NCBI GenBank assembly: GCA_037974665.1 | Contig: CM075768.1 | Location: 60,654,316-60,718,315 of the forward strand | Direction: 5' to 3' | Length of the DNA: 64,000 nt | Source: Ehretia macrophylla | Lineage: Eukaryota > Streptophyta > Magnoliopsida > Boraginales > Ehretiaceae | Shown: piece after piece, positions 11,779-23,500 of the stretch | How positions within the stretch are numbered: the stretch's first letter is position 1 | Layout: each line of letters starts with the position of its first letter | Made by a program: the position numbers and the translations under genes | Notes under the pieces: model-generated | What the model was told of the DNA's origin: nothing | Seen by the model: the letters and a program-made list of their open reading frames with translations, nothing else | The model's database searches: none

Positions 11779-13830
11779 TGCATTGATTATCGGGGTCTTA
11801 ATCAAGTGACCATCAAAAATAAATATCATTTGCCTTTAATTGAGGATTTGTTTGATCATTTGCAAGGCGCCAAGGTATTCTCTAAATTCGATCTGAGGCA
11901 GGGCTATTATCAATTGAGGATTAGGAAGGAGGACGTTCCTAAAACTGCTTTCAGAACTCGTTATGGCCATTATGAGTTTGTTGTCTTACCATTTGGCCTA
12001 ACTAATGCTCCTGCCGCATTCATGGACTTAATGCAGAGGGTATTCCGTCCTTATCTGGACCAATTTATGGTTATCTTCATTGATGACATTCTTGTCTATT
12101 CTAAGTCTGAGGCGGAACATGAACAACATCTCAAAATTGTGTTGCAGACTCTTCAGGAGCGTCAATTGTTTGCAAAGTTCAGCAAATGTGAATTCTGGCT
12201 TAAGCAAGTTGCTTTTCTTGGTCATATTATCTCGCAGGATGGTATTTTTGTTGATCCAGCGAAGATCGAAGTGGTGTTATCTTGGAAACAGCTTGAAACT
12301 GTCACGGAGATTCGTAGCTTCCTTGGTTTAGCTGGGTATTATCGGAGGTTTGTCAAGGATTTCTCTAAGATTGCAGAGCCTTTAACTCAACTTACTCAAA
12401 AGAAAACAGTATTTGACTGGAGTGATAAATACGAGGCCAGCTTCCAGGAATTGAAGAAGAGATTGACTACGGCTCCTATTCTTGCTTTACCTGAGGGTTA
12501 TGACAATTTGGTGATCTATAGTGATGCTTCGAAGGAAGGTCTAGGCTGTGTATTAATGCAGAATGGAAGGGTTATTGCTTATGCTTTCAAGAAACTGAAA
12601 CCTTATGAACTCAACTATCCGACTCATGATTTTGAGCTTGCAGCTATCATTCTTGCATTAAAGAAATGGCGTCATTATCTCTGGGGCAACAAGTTTGAAA
12701 TCTTTACAGATCATAAGAGCTTGAAATATCTGTTTTCACAAAACGAGTTGAACATGATGCAGAGGCGTTGGCTGGAATTACTTGAAGACTACAACTGCAC
12801 TATTAATTACCTTCCAGGCAAGGTCAATATTGTTGCTGATGCTTTGAGCCGGAAGGCTACTGTTGCTAGCTCGATTATCAAGAACTGGGAATTTGTGGAG
12901 GAATTATGCTTATGGAAGCCTAGTACTTCAAATTCTGGTATTCAATTCGCAAGTTTGCATATTCAATCTCTATTATTATCCAGGATTCGAGAAGCTCAAC
13001 AGGCCGATCCTCAATTGTTGAAAGTCTTAGAGATTTCTAAAGGGGGAGAGTCGGATTTCAAATTCCATGACGATGGTATTCTCAAATTCAAGGGTAGAAT
13101 TTGTATTCTGAGTGAGCCAACTCTGAAGAAGAATATCCTTGTTGAGGCACACAGTTCTAGATATACTATCCATCCAGGCAGTACAAATATGTATAAAGAT
13201 TTGAAGCAAAACTTCTGGTGGAATAATATGAAGAGAAAAATTGTTGACTATGTTGCTCGATGTCTTACTTGTCAGAAAGTTAAAGCGGAGCATCAGAGGC
13301 CTGCAGGGTTGTTACAACCTTTGGCTATACCTGAGTGGAAATGGGATCATATCACCATGGATTTCGTCTTTGATTTACCGAGGTCTTCAAAGGGTAATGA
13401 CTCAGTTTGGGTTATTGTGGATAGGATGACCAAGACTTCTCATTTTATTGCTAAAGAGAAGATTGATTCTCTTGATAAGCTAGCAGAGTTGTATATTGAG
13501 AATGTTGTCAGACTTCATGGAATTCCAAAGAGTATTGTGTCAGATAGAGATCCCAGATTCACATCTCAATTCTGGCAGAAGATTCAGAAAGATTTGGGCA
13601 TGACTTTGAGTTTCAGTACAGCTTATCATCTTCAGATAGATGGTCAATCCGAGAGAACTATCATAATCCTCGAGGATATGTTGCGGGCTTGTGTTCTGGA
13701 CTTCGATAAGAGTTGGGAGAAGTATTTGCCACTCGTAGAGTTCGCCTATAACAATAGTTATCAAGCTACTATTGGTATGACTCCTTATGAGGCACTTTAT
13801 GGGCGTAAATGCCGGTCTTCTCTCTACTAG
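11779..13830 (+). pseudogene. Pol part 2: reverse transcriptase, RNase H, integrase core
   Basis: Residue numbers count from the first Met at 11806. The reverse transcriptase catalytic box FIDD is at residues 91-94 (12076-12087), with LPFGLTNAP before it. RNase H has the expected acidic residues D240 (YSDAS), E277 and D302 (FTDHKSL). Integrase has its zinc-binding H449, H456, C486 and C489, then a DD35E catalytic set at D519, D580 and E616. The stop at 13828-13830 is TAG where the family has TGG (GRKCRSSLY then W). The frame continues directly after this stop. Some TAYH motif residues have changed (L and I in [11 protein letters not shown]), consistent with C-to-T decay. Confidence 0.92.
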
Positions 13831-14451
13831 GATGAATTTGGTGAGATGAAGACTATCGACCCTACTCTTTTACCTGAGATGAACAGAATGATTGATCATG
13901 TGCATCTTATCAGAAAAAGAATGCTTACAACACAGAGCCGGCAAAAGAGTTATGCAGGTAGACACCGTCGTGATCTGAAATTTGCCGTTGGGGATCGAGT
14001 ATTTCTAAAAATTTCTCCTCGCAAAGGTTTGATTCGGTATGGAAAAGGAGGTAAACTCAGTCCTCGTTATGTGGGACCATTTGAGATAACTGAAACCATT
14101 GGTGATTTGGCTTATCGACTAGCTTTGCCTCCTAGCCTGGGCAGAATTCATGATGTCTTCCATGTTTCTATGCTTCAGAAGTATCAGCCAGATCCCTCTC
14201 ATATTCTTGAGCCTGAGCCTTTAGAGATCAGTGAGACTTTGACGTACTCAGAGAAACCTCTTCGGATTGTAGATCAGAAAGTTCAGGAGCTGAGAAATAA
14301 AAGCATTCTGATGGTTAAAGTCTTGTGGGATCATCATGGGATAGAGGATGCGACGTGGGATAGAGAGGATCAGATGCGGGAACGCTATCTAGAGTTATTC
14401 GCTGATTCATGTAAGGATTGCGTGGACACAATTAGTTTAAGGGGGAGAGGA
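13831..14451 (+). pseudogene. Pol part 3: integrase C-terminal domain and chromodomain-like tail
   Basis: It follows in the same frame as part 2. The GPY/F-type module is visible (LSPRYVGPFEI, residues 71-81 from the Met at 13846), then FHVSMLQKY. A chromodomain-like tail is at about residues 139-186 (LRIVDQKVQELRNK, VKVLWDHHGIEDATWDRED), which marks chromoviruses and in known members directs integration to marked chromatin. No stop is met before the LTR: the frame runs through the polypurine tract and into the LTR, ending at 14580. Confidence 0.88.
14439..14450 (+). promoter_or_regulatory. Polypurine tract, chromovirus
   Basis: The purine run aagggggagagg lies immediately before the LTR start at 14452. 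It is the usual plus-strand primer site. Confidence 0.9.
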
Positions 14452-15845
14452 TGTGACGCCCGAGCTTTTTGCCTTACATTCATTTACGGTTGCATCCATT
14501 GTTTTCGAATTTCCTTCTGTGCTTTATTAACTGTTTTCTTTAGCCACTATTCACTCCATTTTCAAACTACATTATATTAGTGAATTACCATTTTTATTAA
14601 ATCATATTAATTGTTAGAGGAAAGGGAAAAATGTACAATTGGGCTAGAAGCGATAGGAGAGCTCGTTTAGAAAATGTTTCTAGTAGTTAAATGTATAGTA
14701 TTACGTAACAAAACTTAGAGATTTAATTAGCTAACATCACTTTTCACCTTAGACTCATTTTAAGGTTAACAACGAGCAGTTTAGAAGTCTACTTATCCAT
14801 CCAACCATGACCCCCCCCCGACTTAGCCACCTTCTATATCACCTAAGCTTATAAAACACAAAACAAAAGAAAAAAATTGTGCATATTTCACTGTAGCAGG
14901 CCGACAGCCCTTCTCTTGCCATTTAGAGAGTTTTTGCTTCATCAAATCATCAATTCAAGTCAAGCCAAGCCTAGAGCAAGTCGTTTAGGGTGTGTGCAAG
15001 CTTCCTAGGTGCTCCTACGTGCATTGGTGAGGGATTTCATGACTTATTTTTGCATTTTAAAATGGTTGCTATTTTCTTGATTTGTTGAAAATGTGACTAA
15101 ATGCTATTGTATTGATTATCTATGCTATTATACCTTGTTTATAAGTACTAGAGAACATATTTGAGCCATTGTTTCATTTTTTAAAATAGTTAGAATCGAT
15201 ATTTTGAATTATGAGGTGAATAGTGATGTTTTTCTAGGGTTTTGTGTAATTGCGCGTATTAGCTCGATTCAACACTTCTAATAGATGCCTTAGGTGTTAA
15301 TGAAGGTAGTCTAATAGCCCCGTACACTTGAATTGCTCTAATATCGCATAAAGCATGAATTAGACGACTTTAACAAAGAGGTTTCGGGGTTAAGGCGAAT
15401 CCGGGTGGAGTCGGGCTTCACTTTTAGTATTCTTAAGCTACCTAGGGGCTATAGAAGCTTTGCTAACCCCTATTTGAAGTCTGGATGAGGCATGTGTAGT
15501 TTAAAGCTAGAATAGGGAATTTGAGGCTTTCGGGGTAATTGCGGGCTTTTGAATGTGTTTGAGGGTTGAAAAGGTTCCTTGAGGGTTAGTTAGAAGGTTG
15601 GTATAGTTTCCCTTTGAAATTGAATCGTTAACTTTGGTTTGGAAGAGAAATAGCTTGGAAAACAAAGGGGTTTAGGTGCAATTTCGGTTGTCTCGCGCTT
15701 CTAAGACCTTGGCATGACTTCTTGAGTGTTTAAATGTGACTTCAAGTTGTTTTAGAGCTCTTGGCATGATTCTATGCTTGTCTTGTATATACTCCTTTGT
15801 AAAACTGCTTTTACTTGTATAAATTGCTTCTATTCTAACTGCATC

Positions 15846-16098
15846 GATGTCAACCTACCTTGTTGATCCTCCTATGTGTAATTGCTTATATCATTGATAT
15901 TAACTTGCCATTGTAAAGTGCATTGCATAGTGGTTGCGCAACCATAGTGTCAGGGGCGGATGTGTTGACTATCGGCTGGGCGACAGAGGGCTTGCCAGTG
16001 GATATTCAAATTATGTGCTCTATTCCCTCACTCGCCTGGTTCGAAGATTACCAGGGGGTGTTGGGTCGTAGGATTATCAGGGTACATCTGGAGTACAC
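15846..16098 (+). promoter_or_regulatory. Conserved structured block in LTR (copy 2)
   Basis: It holds the same ordered parts as 8285-8537: a hairpin candidate at 15846-15871 with one arm slightly changed, tgcattgcata, the palindrome ggttgcgcaacc at 15932-15943 unchanged, then the attccctcactcgcctgg tract and the gggtcgtagga tract. Confidence 0.6.
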
Positions 16099-16358
16099 GC
16101 ACTGGAGTGTTGGGGCTATGCCGGCTTATCGTGATCGTGATCGTGGTTTGTGGATCGTGAATGAAGACCAAGTGAAGATTGGAGTATGGGGGTTATGTGG
16201 AATGTATCATTTTAAATGTGTGGTTATTTAAGCTATTATTATTTCTTGAATTGTTCAATTGCTATTGTTGTTCAACTGTATTACCTGTTGCATTGCACGC
16301 CCCGGGACCTTATCCCTCACTGGGCAACAATGTTGCTCATACCTCGATATATGCTTCA

Positions 16359-16436
16359 GGAGACGCTGAGGGTGATCCCCAGCTAGTTGAGGTAGTAGTT
16401 GAGAAGGAAGAGGTGCAGACAGAGCCTTTGCCCTAG
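16359..16436 (+). other. Conserved acidic short reading frame in LTR (copy 2)
   Basis: After gcttcag the frame reads GDAEGDPQLVEVVVEKEEVQ then TEPLP and TAG. It is the same length as the copy at 8798-8875, with only substitutions. Upstream it is open back to 16179, unlike copy 1, which is frameshifted there. Confidence 0.4.
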
Positions 16437-16960
16437 TCGCTGTGTGTGTTGTTCTAAGGTGGATGTGATTTCTTGTTATTACAAGATGTTCAAGTACTAC
16501 TATGTTATGATCTATTTTGAGGCCGTAGGGCTATGTATGTTTTTGTAGCTGCAAGTTAAAAGTTAGTTGGTTGTAATGTTAGCTTTGAGGTATTATGGCT
16601 TGTATTAACTTTTGTTTCTGCTTTTAATCAACTTGCATGCTTGTTTGTGAATGACCTAATGTATGATGTTTTATCTTTTAAGAATGTTTTAATGTTACCT
16701 TAGAATGACATGGCTATCAGATTAAGTTGAAATCAAGTTACCTGCATGCTTGTGTGGTTTTGGAACTGTTGTATGCTTCAAGGATCAGATGGCCTTGAAC
16801 CTTTAAATATTTAGTTATGAAAAGCTTGTTTATCTTGTTGAGGCTTTATTTGAGAGTTTACAGGTTTTTAGAATGTCGGGGGTACAGAGGAGAATCTATC
16901 CGTGTGTCGAGTCCGGACTTAACTATTAGCGCGGGGTTGGGTCGGGGCGTGACATTTAGG

Positions 16961-16972
16961 TGGTATCAGAGC
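16961..16972 (+). promoter_or_regulatory. Primer binding site of internal copy 2
   Basis: It has the initiator tRNA-Met sequence tggtatcagagc, six bases past the LTR end gtgaca. Confidence 0.9.
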
Positions 16973-17320
16973 TATAGATTGCTTGAAGCCGGGTTAAATT
17001 TATCGGTCTGTGGGTAGAGATCTGTTATGTGACCTTGTGATTGTATGAATTTGTGGTCCTTTGATTTGCCTAAGTGGAATTTGAATTAGAAAGGAACATG
17101 CTAGCATGATAATGGAATATGAAAGCTCTCTAAGAGTTAATGTTCGAAAGTGAAAAGTCAAGAATGTCAAGCATCAGTAAGTGACTATGAATCTCTTGTA
17201 TGTGAATATTCTTCTAATGTAATATGTGACTTATGTGAATTTATTTGAACTTCTTCCTATGTGCTTTGCCTATAATTTATGTAAATGCCTGTCATAATAC
17301 TTTGCATTCTAGCTGTTGAG

Positions 17321-18465
17321 ATGAGGAGAAGGGGCAGACTTGGGAGAGAGCCGAAAAAAGCTCTTAGGCAGGCTGTACCGGGAGAGGGTGAAGGAGTAGC
17401 AGAGAATGCACCACCACAGGTTCAGGAACCCAGCACTACACAGATTCTGGCTACTATGGCTACTGCTATGAACACTATTGCCCAGTTTGTAACTCAGCAG
17501 GGTCAGACAGGGGCTACTAGGGGTAATCAGGCCGCCAGAGTCGAGGGTAGTGGTGCTGCTGGAGTTAATTTGTATGACCGATTTCTACATCACAGGGCCT
17601 ACAGTTTCTTTGGAGAACCTGATGATATGAAGGCCGAAATGGTTGAGGAAATTTGAAAGGGTAGTTGCAATTCTTGAGTGCAATGATGAGAGAAAGATTA
17701 CTTATGCTACATTTCTGCTGGAGGGTGACGCCGAGGAGTGATGGCGTACTATTAATGAGAAATGGGAAGTTGAGGCGGTTCAACATTCATGGTTTTACTT
17801 CGTTCGAGAGTTTTGAGATAAATATATATCAGTGGTTGCCCGTGAGAGGCGTCAGGCAGAGTTCATAGCTTTGAAATATGTCAGTAGATCAATATGAGGC
17901 TACTTTTACTAGGCTTTCCCGTTATGTGCCGGCTTTGGTACAACCGGAGGATATGAAGATGCTGAGGTTCATTATGGGGTTGAGGAATGATATTATGTTT
18001 AATTTGTCTGCGAATGATTACCCTAACTATGCTGCAGTGGTCAGAGCCGCCTCGAGGTATGAAAAGCGCAAGGAAAATGTGTTGGCAGAGACTAGTCAAT
18101 CGAGTAAGCGGCAGTTTCAGTCTCAGAGTCAGGGGTACCAGAGGCAGACTGTTTCAGTTGGGTAGAGTTTACAGCCGAGGCAAACATAGAGTTATTCAGG
18201 GCTTGCTCAAATTCAGTCCCGACCAGCCCAGAGTCAGAGTCAGGGGCAGACCCGACCAGCAGTAGTTCGTTCTCAGCAGGGTAGTTTAGCTACCTCTACT
18301 TACAGAGCTTCTTCGGGAGGCACTGCTGCAAGACGTCACCAGCAGTGTAGCTTCTGTCAACGCCAGAGCCATACTGAGGAGAATTGTTGGAAAAGATTGG
18401 ATCGTTGTACCGGATGGGGCAGTGATCAACACAGGGTTCGAGACTACTAGAAATTCAAGAATACC
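17321..18465 (+). pseudogene. Gag, copy 2 (heavily disrupted)
   Basis: It is homologous along its length to gag copy 1, starting at the same MRRRGR methionine. A two-base loss near 17638 shifts the frame and gives an early stop. Later damage includes TGG to TGA in EEWW (about 17739), CGA to TGA near 17814, an eight-base loss between short gaaa repeats near 17876, and CAG to TAG near 18163 and 18187. The first zinc knuckle is intact (from 18346). The second has lost two cysteines (one to W, one to Y). Confidence 0.85.
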
Positions 18466-20537
18466 AGGGGTCAGACATCTGGTTAGGGCAATCAGACCAG
18501 GGGTTCAGTTGCAGTACCAGTACCGCGAGGTCAGGCCCGAGTATTTGCTTTAGATGCTGAGGAGCTTCCGGATACGACCGCTGTAGTAAAAGGTACTTTT
18601 CTTCTTAATGATCAAACAGTTAAAGTTTTAATTGATTCTAGGGCTTCGCATTCATTTATTACACCTATTTGTGCACAGAATGCTAAGTTGAAACATGATA
18701 AACTGTTGCATTATATTATGGTTTATACTCCTATGGGGCCGAAGTTTGTCACCAAATCTATCTGCAAGGCATGTAATATTTATATTCAAGGTCGTGTCTT
18801 TCCTGCCGATTTAATTATTCTACCTTTTTGCAACTTTGAAATTATATTGGGGATGGATTGGTTAGGTAAATATTATGCCCAGCTTGATTGTAGAAGGAAG
18901 ATTGTGAAACTAGAAATGCTCGATCAGCCTGTACTTAAAATAGTTGGTAGTAGAAAATCTACGGGGACTCCTATCATATCTTCTATTAAAGCTTCAAAAA
19001 TGTTAGGTAAGGGTTGTGAGGCTTACTTTGCTTATTTGGTTAATCAACCTAGGGATCAATTGAAACTGAATGATGGACTTATCGTGATGGAGTTTCTAAG
19101 GGTCTTTCCTAAGGAATTACCTGGTTTACCGCCTGATAGAGATATAGAGTTCATGATTGATTTATTGCCGGAGACTTCACCTATCTCCAGGACTCCATAC
19201 AGAATGGCTCCACCCGAATTGCCGGAATTGAAAGTTCAACTACAAGGCTTACTTGAGAAGGGATTCATTCAACCGAGCTCTTCGCCTTGGGGTGCACCAG
19301 TACTATTTACTAAGAAGAAGGATGCTTATGCATTGATTATCGGGGTCTTAATCAGGTGACCATCAAAAATAAATATCATTTGCCTTTAATTGAGGAGTTG
19401 TTTGATCAGTTGCAAGGCGCCAAGGTATTCTCTAAATTCGATCTGAGGCAGGGCTATTATCAATTAAGGATTAAGAAGAAGGACGTTCCTAAAACTGCTT
19501 TCAGAACTCGTTATGGCCATTATGAGTTTGTTGTCTTACCATTTGGCCTAACTAATGCTCCTGCCGCATTCATGGACTTAATGCAGAGGGTATTCCGTCC
19601 TTATCTGGACCAATTTATGGTTATCTTCATTGATGACATTCTTGTCTATTCTAAGTCTGAGGCGGAACATGAACAACATCTCAGAATTGTGTTGCAGACT
19701 CTTCAGGAGCATCAGTTGTTTGCAAAGTTCAGCAAATGTGAATTCTGGCTTAAGCAAGTTGCTTTTCTTGGTCATATTATCTCGCAGGATGGTATTTCTG
19801 TTGATCCAGCGAAGATCGAAGTGGTGTTATCCTGGAAACAACCTGAAACTATCACGGAGATTCGTAGCTTCCTTGGTTTAGCTGGGTATTATTGGAGGTT
19901 CCTCGAGGATTTCTCTAAGATTGCAGGGCCTTTAACTCAACTTACTCAAAAGAAAACAGTATTTGACTGGAGTGATAAATGCGAGGCCAGCTTCCAGGAA
20001 TTGAAGAAGAGATTGACTACGGCTCCTATTCTTGCTTTACTTGAGGGTTATGACAATTTGGTGATCTATAGTGATGCTTCGAAGGAAGGTCTAGGCTGTG
20101 TATTAATGCAGAATGGAAGGGTTATTGCTTATGCTTCCAGGAAACTGAAACCTTATGAACTCAACTATCCAACTCATGATCTTGAGCTTGCAGCTATCAT
20201 TCTTGCATTAAAGAAATGGTGTCATTATCTCTGGGGCAACAAGTTTGAAATCTTTACAGATCATAAGAGCTTGAAATATTTGTTTTCACAGAAAGAGTTG
20301 AACATGAGGTAGAGGTGTTGGCTGGAATTACTTGAAGACTACAACTGTACTATTAATTACCTTCCATGCAAGGCCAATATTGTTGCTGATGCTTTGAGCC
20401 GGAAGGCTACTGTTGCTAGCTCGATTATCAAGAACTAGGAATTCATGGAGGAATTATGCTTATGGAAGCCTAGTACTTCACATTCTGGTATTCAATTCGT
20501 AAGTTTGCATATTCAATCTCTATTATTATCCAGGATT
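18466..20537 (+). pseudogene. Pol, copy 2: protease, RT and RNase H, truncated
   Basis: The protease site reads DSR instead of DSG (codons 18634-18642), so the active-site glycine is lost. A ten-base deletion near 19324 shifts the frame across the DGSLR motif; reverse transcriptase is then open from 19356, with FIDD and LPFGLTNAP intact. RNase H follows, to a stop at about 20310 (CAG to TAG) and another near 20437 (TGG to TAG). The sequence ends abruptly at about 20537, before integrase, at the junction with satellite. Confidence 0.88.
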
Positions 20538-23500
20538 AGGTTGTCATCCTTTTTGCGGCTAACGACGTACGATCCGGGAAGGAAAAATAGCGCAAAAGAA
20601 AAAAAGTATCTCAAAACTGATGAAAACATTCAATTTTGGACTCAAAAAAGAAGTGCAGCATAGTAGGCTTGCCATCCCCGTCGTAGAGCTCTCGGAGAGC
20701 TTTCCAACGGTATGCGGTACGCTGCGTAACTCCTTATGGATCAAAATTTATGGGCACCAGAGCGACAGAGACCTGGTCCCAAGCCCCACGCCCTCGGTTT
20801 GCGGGCCAAGCCCCTACGTGAAGCGAAGGTGTCTTGCCCAAGGTGCCGAGGGATTCAGTAATACAAATGTGATGGATTAGGTTGTCCAAATTTTTCACGG
20901 CTCACGATGTACGATCCGGGACGGAAAAACAGCGCAAAAGAAGAAAAATATCCCAAAACTGATGAAAACGTTCGATTTTTTGCTCAAAAAACAGGTACAA
21001 CAAAGCAGGCTTGCCGTCCCCATCTTAGAGCTCTCGGTTAGCTTTGCAACGGTATGTTGTACGCCGCGTAACTCCTTGTGGATCAAAATTTATGGGCACC
21101 AGAGCAACGGAGACCTGGTACCAAGCCCCATGCTCTCGGTTTGCGAGCCAAGGCTCTACGTGAAGTGAAGTTGTCTTGCCCAAGGTGCCGTGGGATTCGG
21201 TAATAGAAATGTGATAGATTAGGTTGTCGTCCTTTTTTGCGGCTCACGACATACGATCCGGGAAAGAAAAATAGCGAAGAAGAAGAGAAGTGTCTCAAAA
21301 CTGATGAAAACGGTTGATTTTGGGCTCGAAAAACAGGCGTAGCAAAGCAGTCTTGCCGTCCTTGTCGTAGAGGTCTCAGAGAGCTTTCCAAAGGCATGTT
21401 GTGCACCGCGTAACTCCTTATGGATCAAGATTTATGGGCACCAGAGCGATGGAGATCTGGTCCCAAGCCCCACGCCCTCAGTTTACGGGCCAAGCCTCTA
21501 CGTGAAGTGAAGTTGTCTTGCCCAAGGTGTCGTGGGATTCGGTAATAGAAATGTGATGGATTAGGTTGTCTTCCTTTTCGTAGCACACGACGTACGATCA
21601 TGGAAGAAAAACAACGCAAAAGAAGAAAAATGTCCCAAAATTGATGAAAACGTTCAATTTTAAGCTCCAAAAATAGGCGTAGCTTAGTAGGTTTGCAATC
21701 TCCGTTGTAGAGCTATTGGAGAGCTTTCCAACGATATACTATGCACCGCGTAACTCATTCCGGGTCAAAAGTTATTCGCATCGGAGCGCCGGAGACCTAG
21801 TCCCAAGCCCTACGCCTTCAGTTTGCGGGCCCGGCCTCTACGTGAAGTGAAGTTGTCTTGCCCAAGGTGCCGTGGGATTCGGTAATAGAAATGTGATGGA
21901 TTAGGTTGTCGTCCTTTTCGCGGCTCACGACGTACAATCCTGGAAGGAAAACTGCGCAAAAGAAGAAAAGTGTCCCAAAACTGATGAAAACATTCAATTT
22001 TTGGCTCTGGAAACAGGCGCAGCTTAGCAGGCTTGCTGTCCCGCTTGTAGAACTGTCGCAAAGCTTTCCAACTGTATGCTGTTCGCCACGTAACTCCTTA
22101 CTGGTCAAAAGCTATGGGCATTGGAGCGACGGAGAGTTGGTCCCAAGTCCCACGCCCTCGGTTTGCGGGCCCAACCTTTACGTGAGGTGAAGTTGTCTTG
22201 CCTAAGGTGTCGTGGGATTTAGTAATAGAAATGTGATGGATAAGGTTGTCGTCCTTTTCGAGGCTCACGACGTACGATCCAGGAAGGAAAAATAGCGCAA
22301 AAGAAGAAAAGTGTCATGAAACTGATGAAAATGTTCAATTTTGGGCTCCAAAAATAGGCGTAGCCGAACAGGCTGGCTGTCCCCGTCGTAGAACTGTCAG
22401 AGAGCTTTCCAACGGTATGCTGTGCGCCACGTAACTCCTTACGGGTCAAAAGTTATGGACACCGGAAAGCCCTATGCCCTCGGTTTACGGGCCCAGCCTC
22501 TACGTGAATGTCTTGCCCAAGGTGCCGTGGGATTCGGTAATAGAAATGTGATGGATTAGGTTGTCAACCTTTTCATGGCTCACAACGTACGATCCGGGAC
22601 GAAAAAAGAAGCAAAAAAAGAAAAGTGTCCCGAAATTGACGAAAATGTTCAATTTTGGCCTCAGAAAATAGGTGGAGCAAAGCAGGCTTGCCGGCCGCGT
22701 CGTAGAGCTATCGGAGAGCTTTCCAACGGTATGTCGTGCGCCGCGTAACTCCTTACGGATCAAAAGTTATGGGCACCAGAGCGACGGAGACCTTGTCCCA
22801 AGCCCCACGCCCTCAGTTTGCTGGCCCAGCCTAGACGTGAAGCGAAGTTGTCTTGCCTAAGGTGCCATGGAATTCGGTAATAGAAATGTGACCGATTAGG
22901 TTGTCGTCCTTATCGCAGCACACGACGTACGATCCTAGAAGGAAAAACAGCGCAAAAGAAGAAGAATGTCCCAAAACTGATGAAAACGTTCGATTTTGTG
23001 CTCCAAAAATAGGCGTAGCTTAGCAAGCTTAATATCCCTGTTGTAGAGCTATCAGAGAGCTTTCCAACGGTATGCTGTGCGCCGCGTAACCCCTTACGGG
23101 TCAAAAGTTATGGCACCGGAGCGACGGAGACCTAGTCCCAAGCCCCACGCCCTCGGTTTGCGGGCCCAGCCTCTACGTGAAGTAAAGTTGTCTTGCCTAT
23201 GGTGCCATAGGATTCTGTAATAGAAATGTGATGGATTAGGTTGTCGTCCTTTTCACGGCTCACAACTACTATCCGGGAAGGACAAATAGCGCAAAAGAAG
23301 AAAAGTGTCCCGAAACTGATGAAAACTTTGATTTTGGGCTCCGAAAATAGGCGCAGCCGAGCAGGCTTGCTGTCCCAGTCATAGAGCTCTCGGAGAGCTT
23401 TCCAACGGTATGGTGTGCGCCACGTAACTCCTTACGGATCAAAAGTTATGGGCACCGGAACGACAGAGACCTGGTCCCAAGCCCCACGCCCTCGGTTTGG

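Larger units (their letters stand above)
14452..16954 (+). repeat. Middle LTR shared by both internal copies (2503 bp)
   Basis: It starts TGTGACGCCCGAG after the polypurine tract and ends GGGGCGTGACA before a primer site, so it is the 3' LTR of internal copy 1 and the 5' LTR of internal copy 2. It is closely similar to 6893-9387. A poly-C run and a decayed TATA region near 14815-14840 distinguish it. Confidence 0.93.
6893..20537 (+). mobile_element. Ty3/gypsy chromovirus, tandem LTR-internal-LTR-internal (truncated)
   Basis: The order is LTR (6893-9387), complete internal region (9388-14451), LTR (14452-16954), then a second internal region (16955 to about 20537) that stops after RNase H. 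The two LTRs and two internal regions are closely similar by eye. Domain order in the first copy is gag, protease, reverse transcriptase, RNase H, integrase and chromodomain-like tail, which defines Ty3/gypsy chromoviruses. The long LTR, initiator-Met primer site and tail suggest the Tekay/Del lineage (inference). The left flank is satellite ending in ctggccc; no matching target duplication exists on the right because that end is lost. Confidence 0.92.

Noticed and set aside
9755..14451. Endogenous pararetrovirus (plant virus) origin
   Set aside because: LTRs, a polypurine tract, a tRNA-Met primer site, integrase with DD35E and a chromodomain-like tail define an LTR retrotransposon; no movement protein or coat-type region is seen.
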